Shown here: positions 1 to 6,564 of the stretch, in pieces | How positions within the stretch are numbered: the first letter of the stretch is position 1 | How the letters are laid out: each line of letters starts with the position of its first letter | NCBI RefSeq assembly: GCF_014359955.1 | Contig: NZ_JACIYL010000096.1 | Location: 1 to 9,399, forward strand | Direction: 5' to 3' | Length of the DNA: 9,399 bases | Origin: Thermogutta sp. | GTDB taxonomy: Bacteria; Planctomycetota; Planctomycetia; Pirellulales; Thermoguttaceae | The notes under the pieces: model-generated | Told to the model about the DNA's origin: nothing | The model's database searches: none | The model's input: the letters and a program-made list of their open reading frames with translations, nothing else | Position numbers and translations under genes: made by a program

Positions 1-288
1 GGCGCGCTCGCGGGGTACGACAGTGTACCCATGGCGGCGCTGGGCGGTATCATTTGGGTCAAAAAGCGAAACACCAAACAGCACGAGCGGACGATCGAAA
101 GACTCCGGGAACATAAAATTTTTGGACCGTTTGTATTTGATTGGGGCACCACCGAACGAACCGGCTACAGTGAAGCCGCTGAGGCCCAGTGCCCCATCTG
201 GCGGGTAAAGACTCCGTCGGCTCAGGAAGCGGCACGTTTAGGCGAATATGAGCGGATCACCGAGGAATTTTTGAAACGCTGTCAGTAA
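1..288 (+). CDS. ParA-like ATPase, C-terminal fragment (5' end outside window)
   Basis: The reading frame is open from base 1 to a TAA at 286-288, so only the last 95 residues are present. The ATG at 31 is probably internal. The fragment has the order expected of the end of a ParA/MinD-type P-loop ATPase: a hydrophobic strand (LGGIIWVKKRN), a helix (HERTIERLREH), a strand (FGPFVFDW), then a basic stretch leading into GYSEAAEAQCPIW and a final helix (ARLGEYERITEEFLKR). Known ParA proteins end with a similar pattern in which an EA-rich segment and 'P[IV]W' precede the last helix. The Walker A and B motifs would lie upstream and cannot be checked. ParA-type ATPases segregate DNA or position large protein cargo, usually with a partner encoded next door. 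Here the next gene begins 16 nt later on the same strand. The assignment is by recalled family pattern and is moderate. Confidence 0.55.
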   Translation, partial: GALAGYDSVPMAALGGIIWVKKRNTKQHERTIERLREHKIFGPFVFDWGTTERTGYSEAAEAQCPIWRVKTPSAQEAARLGEYERITEEFLKRCQ

Positions 289-304
289 AGGCGAAGGATT
301 CGGT

Positions 305-820
305 ATGGGCAAGAAGTCAGGTGCTTCCATTGACGCGGCTCTTCAGAACCTGCAGTCCGTCATGGGGCTGTTGCCCGAGGAGGAGCGAAAGCACACGTTT
401 TTGACCGACCTCCAAAGGGCGATTAACGTGTTGAGTGAGCTGAGGGACGCGATCGCGCGAATTCCCACCCGGGAACGAATTGCCTCTGAGGGAATTCTTG
501 AAGGGCTCAAACGCATCGGGGACTTTTTGAGAACCTTTGAGGCCGGTAGCACGCGGGGGCGTGGCCGGAGCCAGACGAAGCTGGTGGATGAATCCAAGAT
601 CGCAGGATTTGTGGAACAACTGCGGCAATTGCCGGAAGCGGAGTTGCGGGCTTGCGTTCAGAAAACAAAGCTCGGTAAGGCAGAGTGGCGTGCCGCCGTA
701 GAGCACGTGGGAGGTTACACCACCACCAAAGACACGATTGCCACCCTCAAGCAGCGATTGATCCAGGAAATCATCAATCGCCGAACGCACGAGGGAATTC
801 TCGGCAGTGCACGACCCTGA
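305..820 (+). CDS. Small charged helical protein of unknown function, next to ParA-like gene
   Basis: This 171-residue protein starts at ATG 305 behind a good ribosome binding site (GAAGGA, 293-298, 6-nt spacer) and lies 16 nt after the ParA-like gene, so the two are probably cotranscribed. I do not recognise a family. It has no signal peptide and no membrane segment and looks almost wholly helical. An N-terminal half (about residues 8-80) carries heptad-like leucine/isoleucine spacing. A linker rich in Gly, Arg and Ser follows (about 81-91, GSTRGRGRSQ). A C-terminal half (about 94-163) contains a Lys/Arg-rich segment (KTKLGKAEWRAAVEHVGGYTTTKD) and ends in a basic helix. A basic linker and basic C-terminus would suit nucleic-acid binding or an adaptor role. 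By position it could be the cargo adaptor or ParB-equivalent of the upstream ATPase. That is inference; no ParB motif is visible. Confidence 0.75.
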   Translation: MGKKSGASIDAALQNLQSVMGLLPEEERKHTFLTDLQRAINVLSELRDAIARIPTRERIASEGILEGLKRIGDFLRTFEAGSTRGRGRSQTKLVDESKIAGFVEQLRQLPEAELRACVQKTKLGKAEWRAAVEHVGGYTTTKDTIATLKQRLIQEIINRRTHEGILGSARP

Positions 821-830
821 CGGGCTCATA

Positions 831-874
831 GGGAGGCCAAGGCAAAAACGAGGTGGCGCCTCCCGGTCGGCCTC
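831..874 (+). terminator. Candidate hairpin with two alternative pairings after the ParA-like pair
   Basis: The arm GGGAGGC (831-837) is perfectly complementary to GCCTCCC (858-864), leaving a 20-nt loop. The same left arm, read as GAGGCC (833-838), can instead pair with GGCCTC (869-874). It begins 11 nt after the stop of the helical-protein gene. No T tract follows, so it is at best a weak or factor-assisted terminator or a processing hairpin. Confidence 0.25.
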
Positions 875-930
875 AAGCCGGGGAATATTTCACCGGCCAA
901 GCATCTCGATCTTTCCTTTTTGAAAAGGAT

Positions 931-939
931 TGCTATGCT
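931..939 (+). promoter_or_regulatory. Possible extended -10 element upstream of the DUF1080 fusion gene
   Basis: TGCTATGCT has the TGn-TATnnT form of an extended -10 promoter element. No good -35 hexamer sits 16-18 nt upstream. It would give a leader of roughly 85 nt before the ATG at 1031. It is the best promoter candidate in the 210-nt gap (821-1030), but weak. Confidence 0.25.
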
Positions 940-1030
940 GGCCCTTTGAGGCGAAAGCCCCTCGAAAAAATCCCAGAAAGCATTCACCGCACGCATTCAC
1001 GAGTTGCAAAAAAAACGGGAGTGATCTTTC

Positions 1031-2557
1031 ATGGAGTCGCAGAGAAATCACAGCATCGGAACTGAGAACCGCCGATTGTCGCGACGGGATTTTCTGAAAG
1101 CCACGGCACAGTTTGCCGCTGTCGGAATCATGGGATGCAGCGGCGTGTCGGCAGCCCCCGAGGAATGGGCCAGTCTGTTCGACGGCCATTCTCTGAATGG
1201 CTGGCGGGCATCGGAAAACAAGTCGAGCTGGAAGGTGGAGGGGGGTTGTCTCGTCGCGGATGGGCCCCGCAGTCATCTCTTCTATGAGGGGCCGGTGGGT
1301 AACCACATGTTCCGGAATTTTGAACTCACGCTGGAAGTGCTCACCAAGCCCGGCGCGAACTCCGGCGTGTTCATCCATACGCGTTATCAGGAAACCGGTT
1401 CCCCGACTGCCGGCTACGAAGTGCAGATCAACAATTCGTATCCCATGGTGGGGCAAAACCCAGAGTTCCGTCGGACCGGGGGTCTGTTTGCCATCCAGGA
1501 CATCTTTAAAGCATTTTTGCCCGACGATGAGTGGTTTCGCATGCGGATTCTGGTGGTGGGCAAGCGGATCCGGGTGTGGGTGAATGAGTTTCCTATGGTC
1601 GATTATGTGGAACCCGCTTCTCCACCGCGTGCGAAGAATCGTATGGAGCGGCGGCTTTCCCGGGGAACAATCGCGCTTCAGGCCCACGATCCAGGGAGCC
1701 GGATTCATTTCCGCAATATCCGCATCCGTCTTTTGCCCGATGATGCCGACCCATTCGCCGAGCCTCGCCCCGATGTGACCCCGTACGGCGTGACTGAGGG
1801 ACTGATTGATCGGCTTTCGATGCTGGCGATTCCTGTCACGGACTTTCACATTCACCTCCGCGGGGGGATGACCGTTGACAAGGCCATCGCCCGCCAGGCC
1901 GTCACAGGGATTAACGCCGGTGTGCTGGAGAATCACGGTCGTGGCTGGCCGCTGGACACGAACGAGAAACTCGCCGCTTTCCTGGATGGGACGGCGGGTA
2001 AGCCGGTCTTTGTGGGGATCCAGGTCAACGATCGGGATTGGGCAGAGACGATCGCCCCGAAACTTCTGGACAGATTGGACTACGTTCTGGCCGACACGAT
2101 GATCATGCCCATGCCTGATGACAACAGCCCGCCGGTAAAACTCTGGTTGACCGACCAGTACACGATCGACGATCCCAAGGCGTGGATGGAGCGATACATT
2201 CGGCACAATCTGCGCGTGCTTTCAGAACCGATCACGATCCTGGCCAATCCCACCTGGCTTCCCAAACCAATTGCCCATCTTTACGACGAACTGTGGACAG
2301 AGGACCGGATGAGACTGATTATTGAAACGGCCGTCAAGCGTGGCGTGGCCTTTGAAATAAACGCGAGTGGTTATCCGCCCGAGAAGTTTATCCGGCTTGC
2401 CAAGGAGATGGGGGCCAAGTTCACTCTGGGAACCAACAACTTTGATGACCGACCGATCTCGCTTGCCAGATGCTTTGAGATGATCGACAAATGTGGGCTT
2501 CAAGGACGGGATTTTCTGCTTATCCGGCCGAGAACAGGCTCTAATACCCCCAAGTAG
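1031..2557 (+). CDS. Tat-exported DUF1080 (3-keto-glycoside hydrolase-like) / PHP-like barrel fusion
   Basis: This 508-residue protein starts at ATG 1031 behind GGGAG (1017-1021, 9-nt spacer). The N-terminus has a twin-arginine motif, SRRDFLK (17-23), and a hydrophobic stretch. It ends either in a lipobox-like IMGC (Cys36) or in a signal-peptidase I site (VSA|AP, after Ala41). Residues about 46-235 look like DUF1080 (PF06439): they open with WASLFDGHSLNGW, pass through ANSGVFIHTRYQ, and end with IHFRNIRIR. This concanavalin-like family is linked to 3-keto-disaccharide/3-keto-glycoside cleavage and is abundant in planctomycetes. Residues about 262-500 resemble a PHP/amidohydrolase-type barrel: DFHIH (His273, His275), ENH (Glu300, His302), FEIN (Glu442), and a late strand LGTNN (466-470) where classical PHP enzymes have a (S/T)DAH motif. 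The role is probably periplasmic or surface carbohydrate or ester processing. The substrate is unknown, and metal binding is inferred. The next gene, lspA, could process it if Cys36 is lipidated. Confidence 0.85.
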   Translation: MESQRNHSIGTENRRLSRRDFLKATAQFAAVGIMGCSGVSAAPEEWASLFDGHSLNGWRASENKSSWKVEGGCLVADGPRSHLFYEGPVGNHMFRNFELTLEVLTKPGANSGVFIHTRYQETGSPTAGYEVQINNSYPMVGQNPEFRRTGGLFAIQDIFKAFLPDDEWFRMRILVVGKRIRVWVNEFPMVDYVEPASPPRAKNRMERRLSRGTIALQAHDPGSRIHFRNIRIRLLPDDADPFAEPRPDVTPYGVTEGLIDRLSMLAIPVTDFHIHLRGGMTVDKAIARQAVTGINAGVLENHGRGWPLDTNEKLAAFLDGTAGKPVFVGIQVNDRDWAETIAPKLLDRLDYVLADTMIMPMPDDNSPPVKLWLTDQYTIDDPKAWMERYIRHNLRVLSEPITILANPTWLPKPIAHLYDELWTEDRMRLIIETAVKRGVAFEINASGYPPEKFIRLAKEMGAKFTLGTNNFDDRPISLARCFEMIDKCGLQGRDFLLIRPRTGSNTPK

Positions 2558-2622
2558 TGATGTTAGTCGAACAAATGGCATGACGGTACGCAGGGTGACG
2601 TTGTTTACGGAGCGGCCGCAGC

Positions 2623-3219
2623 GTGGATAGGATGCTCACAAAAAGACAGCTTGTTTTGCGGGGTGTCGTGTTTTTGTCGCTTGTGGGGGTGGGGCTCGGT
2701 GTCGACCTTGTTACGAAAGAGTGGATTTTTCGGCGACTGGGCATGCCAGGCGAGAAGCCGGTGTGGTGGATCATCCCCGGTGTGTTCGGCTTTCAGACGA
2801 GCCTCAACGAAGGGGCCCTTTTTGGCATGGGACAGGGTTTCGCACCATGGTTTGCCGGACTATCGGTGATTTTCGCGGTGGGAATTCTGGTCTGGCTGTT
2901 CGTTGGCGGAGCCGCCAGGAGTTGGTGGCTGTTGATCAGTCTGGCGGCGGTGACTGCGGGGATCTTCGGCAATCTCTATGACCGCTTGGGGCTTCACGGG
3001 TTGAGGTGGCACGAAGGGAACCCTCTCCACCCACCGGGCGAGCCGGTCTATGCTGTCCGAGATTGGATCCTGGTGATGATCGGCTCCTGGCCGTGGCCGA
3101 ATTTTAACGTGGCAGACAGTCTGTTGGTCTGTGGCGTGGTCGCACTTGTGGTTCATACGCTATTTTTTTCTGGGGACGCCACGGCAGAAGGGGCAGTTCG
3201 TCACGCACCGCCCGCCTAA
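2623..3219 (+). CDS. lspA: Lipoprotein signal peptidase (signal peptidase II)
   Basis: LspA is the inner-membrane aspartyl protease that removes signal peptides from prolipoproteins after lipidation of the +1 cysteine. This 198-residue protein has the family blocks in order: DLVTKEW (28-34), TSLNEGALFG (59-68; canonical NxGaaFg), GIFGNLYDR (113-121) and NFNVADS (160-166). The catalytic pair would be Asp120 and Asp165. Four membrane segments fit at about 11-29, 75-95, 101-118 and 167-185. The usual spacing between the two aspartates is about 20-27 residues. Here it is 45, through an inserted Pro/His/Trp-rich loop (about 124-158), making the protein longer than the usual 160-170 residues. The GTG at 2623 is chosen because GGAG (2609-2612) lies 10 nt upstream; the ATG at 2632 (codon 4) is an alternative. 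It lies 65 nt after the DUF1080 fusion gene, so cotranscription is plausible. Confidence 0.93.
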   Translation: MDRMLTKRQLVLRGVVFLSLVGVGLGVDLVTKEWIFRRLGMPGEKPVWWIIPGVFGFQTSLNEGALFGMGQGFAPWFAGLSVIFAVGILVWLFVGGAARSWWLLISLAAVTAGIFGNLYDRLGLHGLRWHEGNPLHPPGEPVYAVRDWILVMIGSWPWPNFNVADSLLVCGVVALVVHTLFFSGDATAEGAVRHAPPA

Positions 3220-3236
3220 TGCTGGCACAGGTGTAG

Positions 3237-3257
3237 GGGCAACGTCGCTGGTTGCCC
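3237..3257 (+). terminator. Hairpin downstream of lspA (possible terminator)
   Basis: GGGCAAC (3237-3243) and GTTGCCC (3251-3257) form a perfect 7-bp stem with a 7-nt loop, beginning 18 nt after the lspA stop. The following bases (GCTTTCC) contain only three T residues, so it is a poor intrinsic terminator. It may protect the 3' end or reduce read-through into the CLC gene. Confidence 0.35.
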
Positions 3258-3335
3258 GCTTTCCCCCTGGTGTTTGTGCGTCAAAGGGTCGTCTTTCTCG
3301 CGGTGCGCACGTTGGAAAGGAGCGTTTCCCCGGGG

Positions 3336-3364
3336 TGCAGAAGACCTTCCATGCGGGTTATACT
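3336..3364 (+). promoter_or_regulatory. Candidate promoter for the CLC gene
   Basis: TATACT (3359-3364) matches the -10 consensus at five of six positions. A weak -35 (TGCAGA, 3336-3341) lies 17 nt upstream. Transcription from about 3371 would give a short leader before the GTG at 3410 and would rule out the longer N-terminal reading of the CLC protein. Confidence 0.35.
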
Positions 3365-3409
3365 CAAGAGGTTGTCGGTGCGAAAATTGAAAAAAACAGG
3401 CCAACTACC

Positions 3410-5290
3410 GTGAACAAGTTGGGTAAAGCAATTTTTCGGGAACGTCTGGGTATTCCTTTCCGCACAAAGGTTGAATGGTACCGGTGGGGACGTCCTCTGG
3501 GTTTCGCCGTGCTCGTGGGTGTCTGCACCGGCTTGGCGGCGGTTGTATTCACGTGGGCTCTGGAAGGTTTGCAAGATTTTGTGCTCGGCGATCTTCTGGG
3601 CTACCAGATGCCCCCCCAGCCCACGGTTGACCCCGCTGCCCCATTCGTTTATCCAAGTGGGGGCTGGCTGGTGCTTGTCGTTCCCGCTCTGGGGGGGTTG
3701 TTGTGCGGTCTGATTATTCACTTTTTTGAGCCTGAAGCGGAAGGCCACGGCACGGACGCGATGATCAAGGCGTTTCATCGACTAGCGGGGAAGATTCCGC
3801 CCAAGGTGCCGCTTGCCAAGGCCGTTACCAGTTTGCTCGTGATTGGTACCGGCGGATCGGCGGGGCGCGAGGGCCCTATCACACAAATTGGTGCTGGGGT
3901 GGGTTCAGTCGTGGCGCAGCTTTTCAAACTGGGCGATTGGGATCGCCGCATTCTTATGCTGGCGGGAGCAGCCGGAGGACTGGGGGCGGTCTTCCGGGCC
4001 CCTCTTGGTGGGGCGATGTTCGCCGTTGAAGTTTTGTACTCGGGAACGGCGATCGAATTTTCGGCACTGGGACCCGCCTTCGTGGCTTCGGTCGTCGCCT
4101 ACACGGTATTTGCCGGTGTTTTTGGACAATCCGTCATGTTCTATTTGCCGCGAACACCGGATCCTGTCACCGGACTCAATCCCTGTGTGTTCCACGGCGC
4201 CCACGAATTGCCGTTTTATTTCGCCCTGGCGCTTCTCTGCGTGGGCGTGTCTTTTGTTTTTAGTGAAGGCTTTTACGCCATGCAGGACCGCATATTCCGC
4301 AAATTGCCAATTCCCGTATGGGCCCGACCAGCCATTGGCGGACTGGGAGTGGGGCTCCTCGTGCTTGCGGGCTTTCCGCACGTGATGGCTGGTGGATACG
4401 GTTGGATGCAGAAAGCCATCCTGGCCAGCCCGGATTTACCATTTCGGCTGGCCTTTATCCTCGTGCTCATGAAAATCCTTGCTACCTCCCTTACTGTGGC
4501 ATCCGGGGGAAGTGGTGGGTTGTTTGCACCCTCACTGTTTGTGGGGGCGATGACCGGCGCGGCTTTCGGTTGGGGATGCCGGGCCCTCTTTCCATATCTT
4601 GCCCCGCCGGTACCGGCATGCGTTCTGGTGGGGATGGGAGGCGTTCTCGCGGCCACATTCAAAGTTCCCCTGGCGGCGCTGATCATGGTTTCCGAGTTGA
4701 CGGGTTCACACGACCTGCTCGTGCCCATGATGCTCGTCGGGGCGGTGGAAATGACGGTCCTTCCCGGAAAAATCTCTCTTTGTCGCGAACAACTGCCCTC
4801 CTTTGTGGACAGCCCGGCACACCTCGGCGACTTTGTGATTGACGTTCTGAAAGAAATGCGAGTGGAGGAGGTGTGTCCCCTAGATCGAAAGCCGGTCGTT
4901 ATCAGTGAGGACATGCCGCTGCCGGAGATTCTCCACATTGTGGCGGAAACGCAGCAACACGCGTTTCCGGTGGTTGATCGTGAGGGACGTCTAGTGGGCG
5001 TCATCTCGCTCCACGACTTGAGGACGGTCCTGGCAGGGGACGGGGCCGGGGATCTCGTGCGGGCCATTGACCTCGCTGTCCCAGTCAGGCCGGTGACCCC
5101 GCGGGACGACCTGCACACGGTGCTCCAGGTACTCGCGGAATCCCATTTGGAAGAGGTCCCGATTGTGGCGCCGAACGATCACGGCCAGGTGATTGGGTTG
5201 ATCCGCCGGGAAGTGATCCTGAGGGCTTACGATCGCCGCGTGGCGGGCCTGCAAGCGGGTTTGATCCCCCGTTCCGGTACCTCTGCATGA
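3410..5290 (+). CDS. CLC-family chloride channel/transporter with C-terminal CBS pair
   Basis: CLC proteins are dimeric inner-membrane anion channels or Cl-/H+ exchangers. With GTG 3410 as start the protein has 626 residues: a membrane core (about 27-460) and two cytoplasmic CBS domains (about 485-543 and 553-612). Signature motifs are GTGGSAGREGPITQIG (146-161, with gating Glu154) and SGGLFAPSLFVGAMTG (from 368). GHGTD (112-116) replaces the usual GSGIP, so His113 stands where the ion-path Ser normally is. AVEVLY (205-210) puts Val208 at the position of the internal proton Glu (E203 of E. coli ClcA). SLCREQ (456-461) puts Cys458 where homologues often have the ion-coordinating Tyr. These alignments were made by eye. 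The start is uncertain: the frame stays open upstream into lspA, GTG 3335 follows GGAAAGGAG by 12 nt, and TTG 3419 is possible. I prefer 3410 because the CLC core begins shortly after and a promoter-like element lies just upstream. CBS domains often bind adenine nucleotides. Confidence 0.9.
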   Translation: MNKLGKAIFRERLGIPFRTKVEWYRWGRPLGFAVLVGVCTGLAAVVFTWALEGLQDFVLGDLLGYQMPPQPTVDPAAPFVYPSGGWLVLVVPALGGLLCGLIIHFFEPEAEGHGTDAMIKAFHRLAGKIPPKVPLAKAVTSLLVIGTGGSAGREGPITQIGAGVGSVVAQLFKLGDWDRRILMLAGAAGGLGAVFRAPLGGAMFAVEVLYSGTAIEFSALGPAFVASVVAYTVFAGVFGQSVMFYLPRTPDPVTGLNPCVFHGAHELPFYFALALLCVGVSFVFSEGFYAMQDRIFRKLPIPVWARPAIGGLGVGLLVLAGFPHVMAGGYGWMQKAILASPDLPFRLAFILVLMKILATSLTVASGGSGGLFAPSLFVGAMTGAAFGWGCRALFPYLAPPVPACVLVGMGGVLAATFKVPLAALIMVSELTGSHDLLVPMMLVGAVEMTVLPGKISLCREQLPSFVDSPAHLGDFVIDVLKEMRVEEVCPLDRKPVVISEDMPLPEILHIVAETQQHAFPVVDREGRLVGVISLHDLRTVLAGDGAGDLVRAIDLAVPVRPVTPRDDLHTVLQVLAESHLEEVPIVAPNDHGQVIGLIRREVILRAYDRRVAGLQAGLIPRSGTSA

Positions 5291-5320
5291 GGCGTCGGGT
5301 GGATAGATCGGACGCCCGAC
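5291..5320. terminator. Inverted repeat between the convergent CLC and unknown genes
   Basis: GGCGTC (5291-5296) pairs with GACGCC (5311-5316). Alternatively GTCGGG (5294-5299) pairs with CCCGAC (5315-5320). It lies directly after the TGA of the CLC gene, in the 91-nt gap before the stop of the opposing gene. No T tract follows on either strand, so the terminator role is tentative. Confidence 0.25.
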
Positions 5321-5381
5321 CAGGTCAAAGTGGGCGAATTACGGCAGGTCTGGTGGAGGTCCGATCACCCGGTGCCCCCGA

Positions 5382-6188
5382 TTAACCACACTCTTCGGGG
5401 ACCACGGCAAGCAAGAGTTCTTCCGTTTTGCGGCAGCGAGCGATGAGCCGAGCCGCCTGTAATAGATGTGTTTGGGCACTTTTTTCTGCGATCTCGGCGG
5501 GAAAGAATCCCAAGATGTGACCGAAAAGGGCAAGTGTCCAATCGGAGTGGGGCTGATACGGGAAGATCCGCTTGTTGTACGCTGCTCTGAGAGACGCTTT
5601 CATCAATTTCCACGTTTGCCGTCGTCGTGCTTCGGTTTTGATGTGGCGGTAATCCTCAGCGAACTCTTCCAGCCGGTAGGCGTCCACAGCCAGCGACTGG
5701 ACGTTTCCAAATGACGCGAGTATTCCCAACAAAAGGTCGTTCCATCGGTCCGTGCGCTCACACAGTTGGAGAAGTCTCTGGGCGTCGGCTTGTGGAAGGT
5801 AATCGGCGCGGTTGAGGGCTCCCAGGATACGGCCCCGCAGTTCCAGATGGGAAAGATAAATGTTGTGCACAAGCGAAGCCGGGTAATCGTCGCCCGTCTT
5901 CTGCTCGTACAGATGGAGGACGGCCATCCAGATCCGGGTCAACAACTCCTGGGTGATGATTTCCTCGGCCAGGCCGCCCCGCTGGTACCGGAACGGGTAC
6001 TCCCCATCGTCCCGCGAGACGGTCTCGAGGGCCTTCAACTGGCGTGTCCAGTTGTCGATTTGCACTCGGGCAGCGAGCCAGTAACTTTCAACCGCCGTTT
6101 TCGGGACCTCAAAGTTCCGCCTTTCCCATAACTGGGAACCATAATCGACCAGGAAGATGACCAGGTCAATGATGTCTTGATGATGCAT
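5382..6188 (-). CDS. Conserved-looking hypothetical helical protein
   Basis: This 268-residue protein reads from ATG 6188 to TAA 5382 on the minus strand. GGGTGG lies about 6 nt before the start and can serve as a weak ribosome binding site. I do not recognise the family. The sequence is soluble and helix-rich, without a signal peptide or clear membrane span. Several aromatic/basic clusters stand out: SYWLAARVQIDNWTRQL near residues 35-51, LTRIWMAVLHLYEQKTGDDY near 83-103, and ARRRQTWKLMKASLRAAYNKR in the C-terminal third. Leucine-rich helices end the protein. No catalytic motif, zinc cluster or nucleotide-binding loop was seen. It is convergent with the CLC gene and divergent from the secreted Tyr-rich protein, so it is probably its own transcription unit and the neighbours give no functional clue. 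It is taken as a real gene because its frame is long, its composition is protein-like, and no better frame covers the stretch. Confidence 0.75.
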   Translation of the reverse strand: MHHQDIIDLVIFLVDYGSQLWERRNFEVPKTAVESYWLAARVQIDNWTRQLKALETVSRDDGEYPFRYQRGGLAEEIITQELLTRIWMAVLHLYEQKTGDDYPASLVHNIYLSHLELRGRILGALNRADYLPQADAQRLLQLCERTDRWNDLLLGILASFGNVQSLAVDAYRLEEFAEDYRHIKTEARRRQTWKLMKASLRAAYNKRIFPYQPHSDWTLALFGHILGFFPAEIAEKSAQTHLLQAARLIARCRKTEELLLAVVPEECG

Positions 6189-6564
6189 CGGCTACCACCC
6201 GTGATGCGATATCAACACACTGACGACCGATTTTTGTCGGTGGTGAATCTCTGAAAAGAGCTTACGCAACTGGCGTGCCAGACATCGCGCCCCGAACTCG
6301 CCGATGCTGGGCAAAGGAGAATTTTCGTGCGAGCTGAGTGTCACGGTCCATCACAAATTGCGCATCTTACGGGCTATGATGAATATTCGGTGAATAGGAA
6401 GGCCCCTTTCGGCCGATGGAATAGAAAGAGAACAGGCTGCCAGCTCCGGTGGGACGTGTTTATGGGGCTGGTGGAAGGAAAGGGCCGGAGAGTCCTGGGC
6501 TGCCAGTGAGTGACAGAGATCCGTTGTTTCTTACGGTTTTCAGGGATAACACAGGGGGAAAAAC
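6189..6564. other. Divergent intergenic region with small hairpins and a short direct repeat
   Basis: This 376-nt stretch separates two divergent genes and must hold both promoters. It contains ACCGA/TCGGT around a T-rich loop (6226-6241) and CTCT-GAAA-AGAG, a 4-bp stem with a GAAA loop (6249-6260). A TATGAT at 6375-6380 could be a -10 element for the rightward gene, but lacks a clear -35. A 9-bp direct repeat GGCTGCCAG occurs at 6435-6443 and 6498-6506. Between these repeats CTCCGG (6444-6449) can pair with CCGGAG (6485-6490), so the leader of the downstream gene may be structured. A 60-codon GTG-initiated frame at 6327-6509 exists but is not convincing as a gene. Confidence 0.4.
6554..6559 (+). 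promoter_or_regulatory. Strong ribosome binding site of the Tyr-rich secreted protein
   Basis: GGGGGA lies 5 nt before ATG 6565, with an A-rich spacer. It is among the strongest Shine-Dalgarno matches in the window and fixes the start codon, since the signal peptide begins exactly there. Confidence 0.7.

Noticed and set aside
317..829. Minus-strand frame of 170 codons opposite the helical protein gene
   Set aside because: The plus-strand gene has a good ribosome binding site and sits directly behind the ParA-like gene; the antisense frame has neither context nor motif.
890..2206. Long minus-strand open frame of 438 codons opposite the DUF1080 fusion
   Set aside because: It is antisense to a gene with clear domains on the plus strand, is rich in His/Pro/Arg without motifs, and lacks a ribosome binding site. 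Long antisense frames are common in GC-rich genes.
4273..5118. Minus-strand open frame of 281 codons opposite the CLC gene
   Set aside because: Its composition is heavily Ser/Thr/Arg with no motif, and the opposite strand encodes well-conserved CLC and CBS domains.
6358..6380. TTGCGC ... TATGAT as a full promoter
   Set aside because: The two hexamers are only 11 nt apart, too close for a sigma-70 promoter. Only the TATGAT remains as a possible -10.
6327..6509. 60-codon GTG-initiated frame upstream of the Tyr-rich protein
   Set aside because: No ribosome binding site is visible, the composition is not protein-like, and it lies over repeats and hairpins that fit a leader region better.
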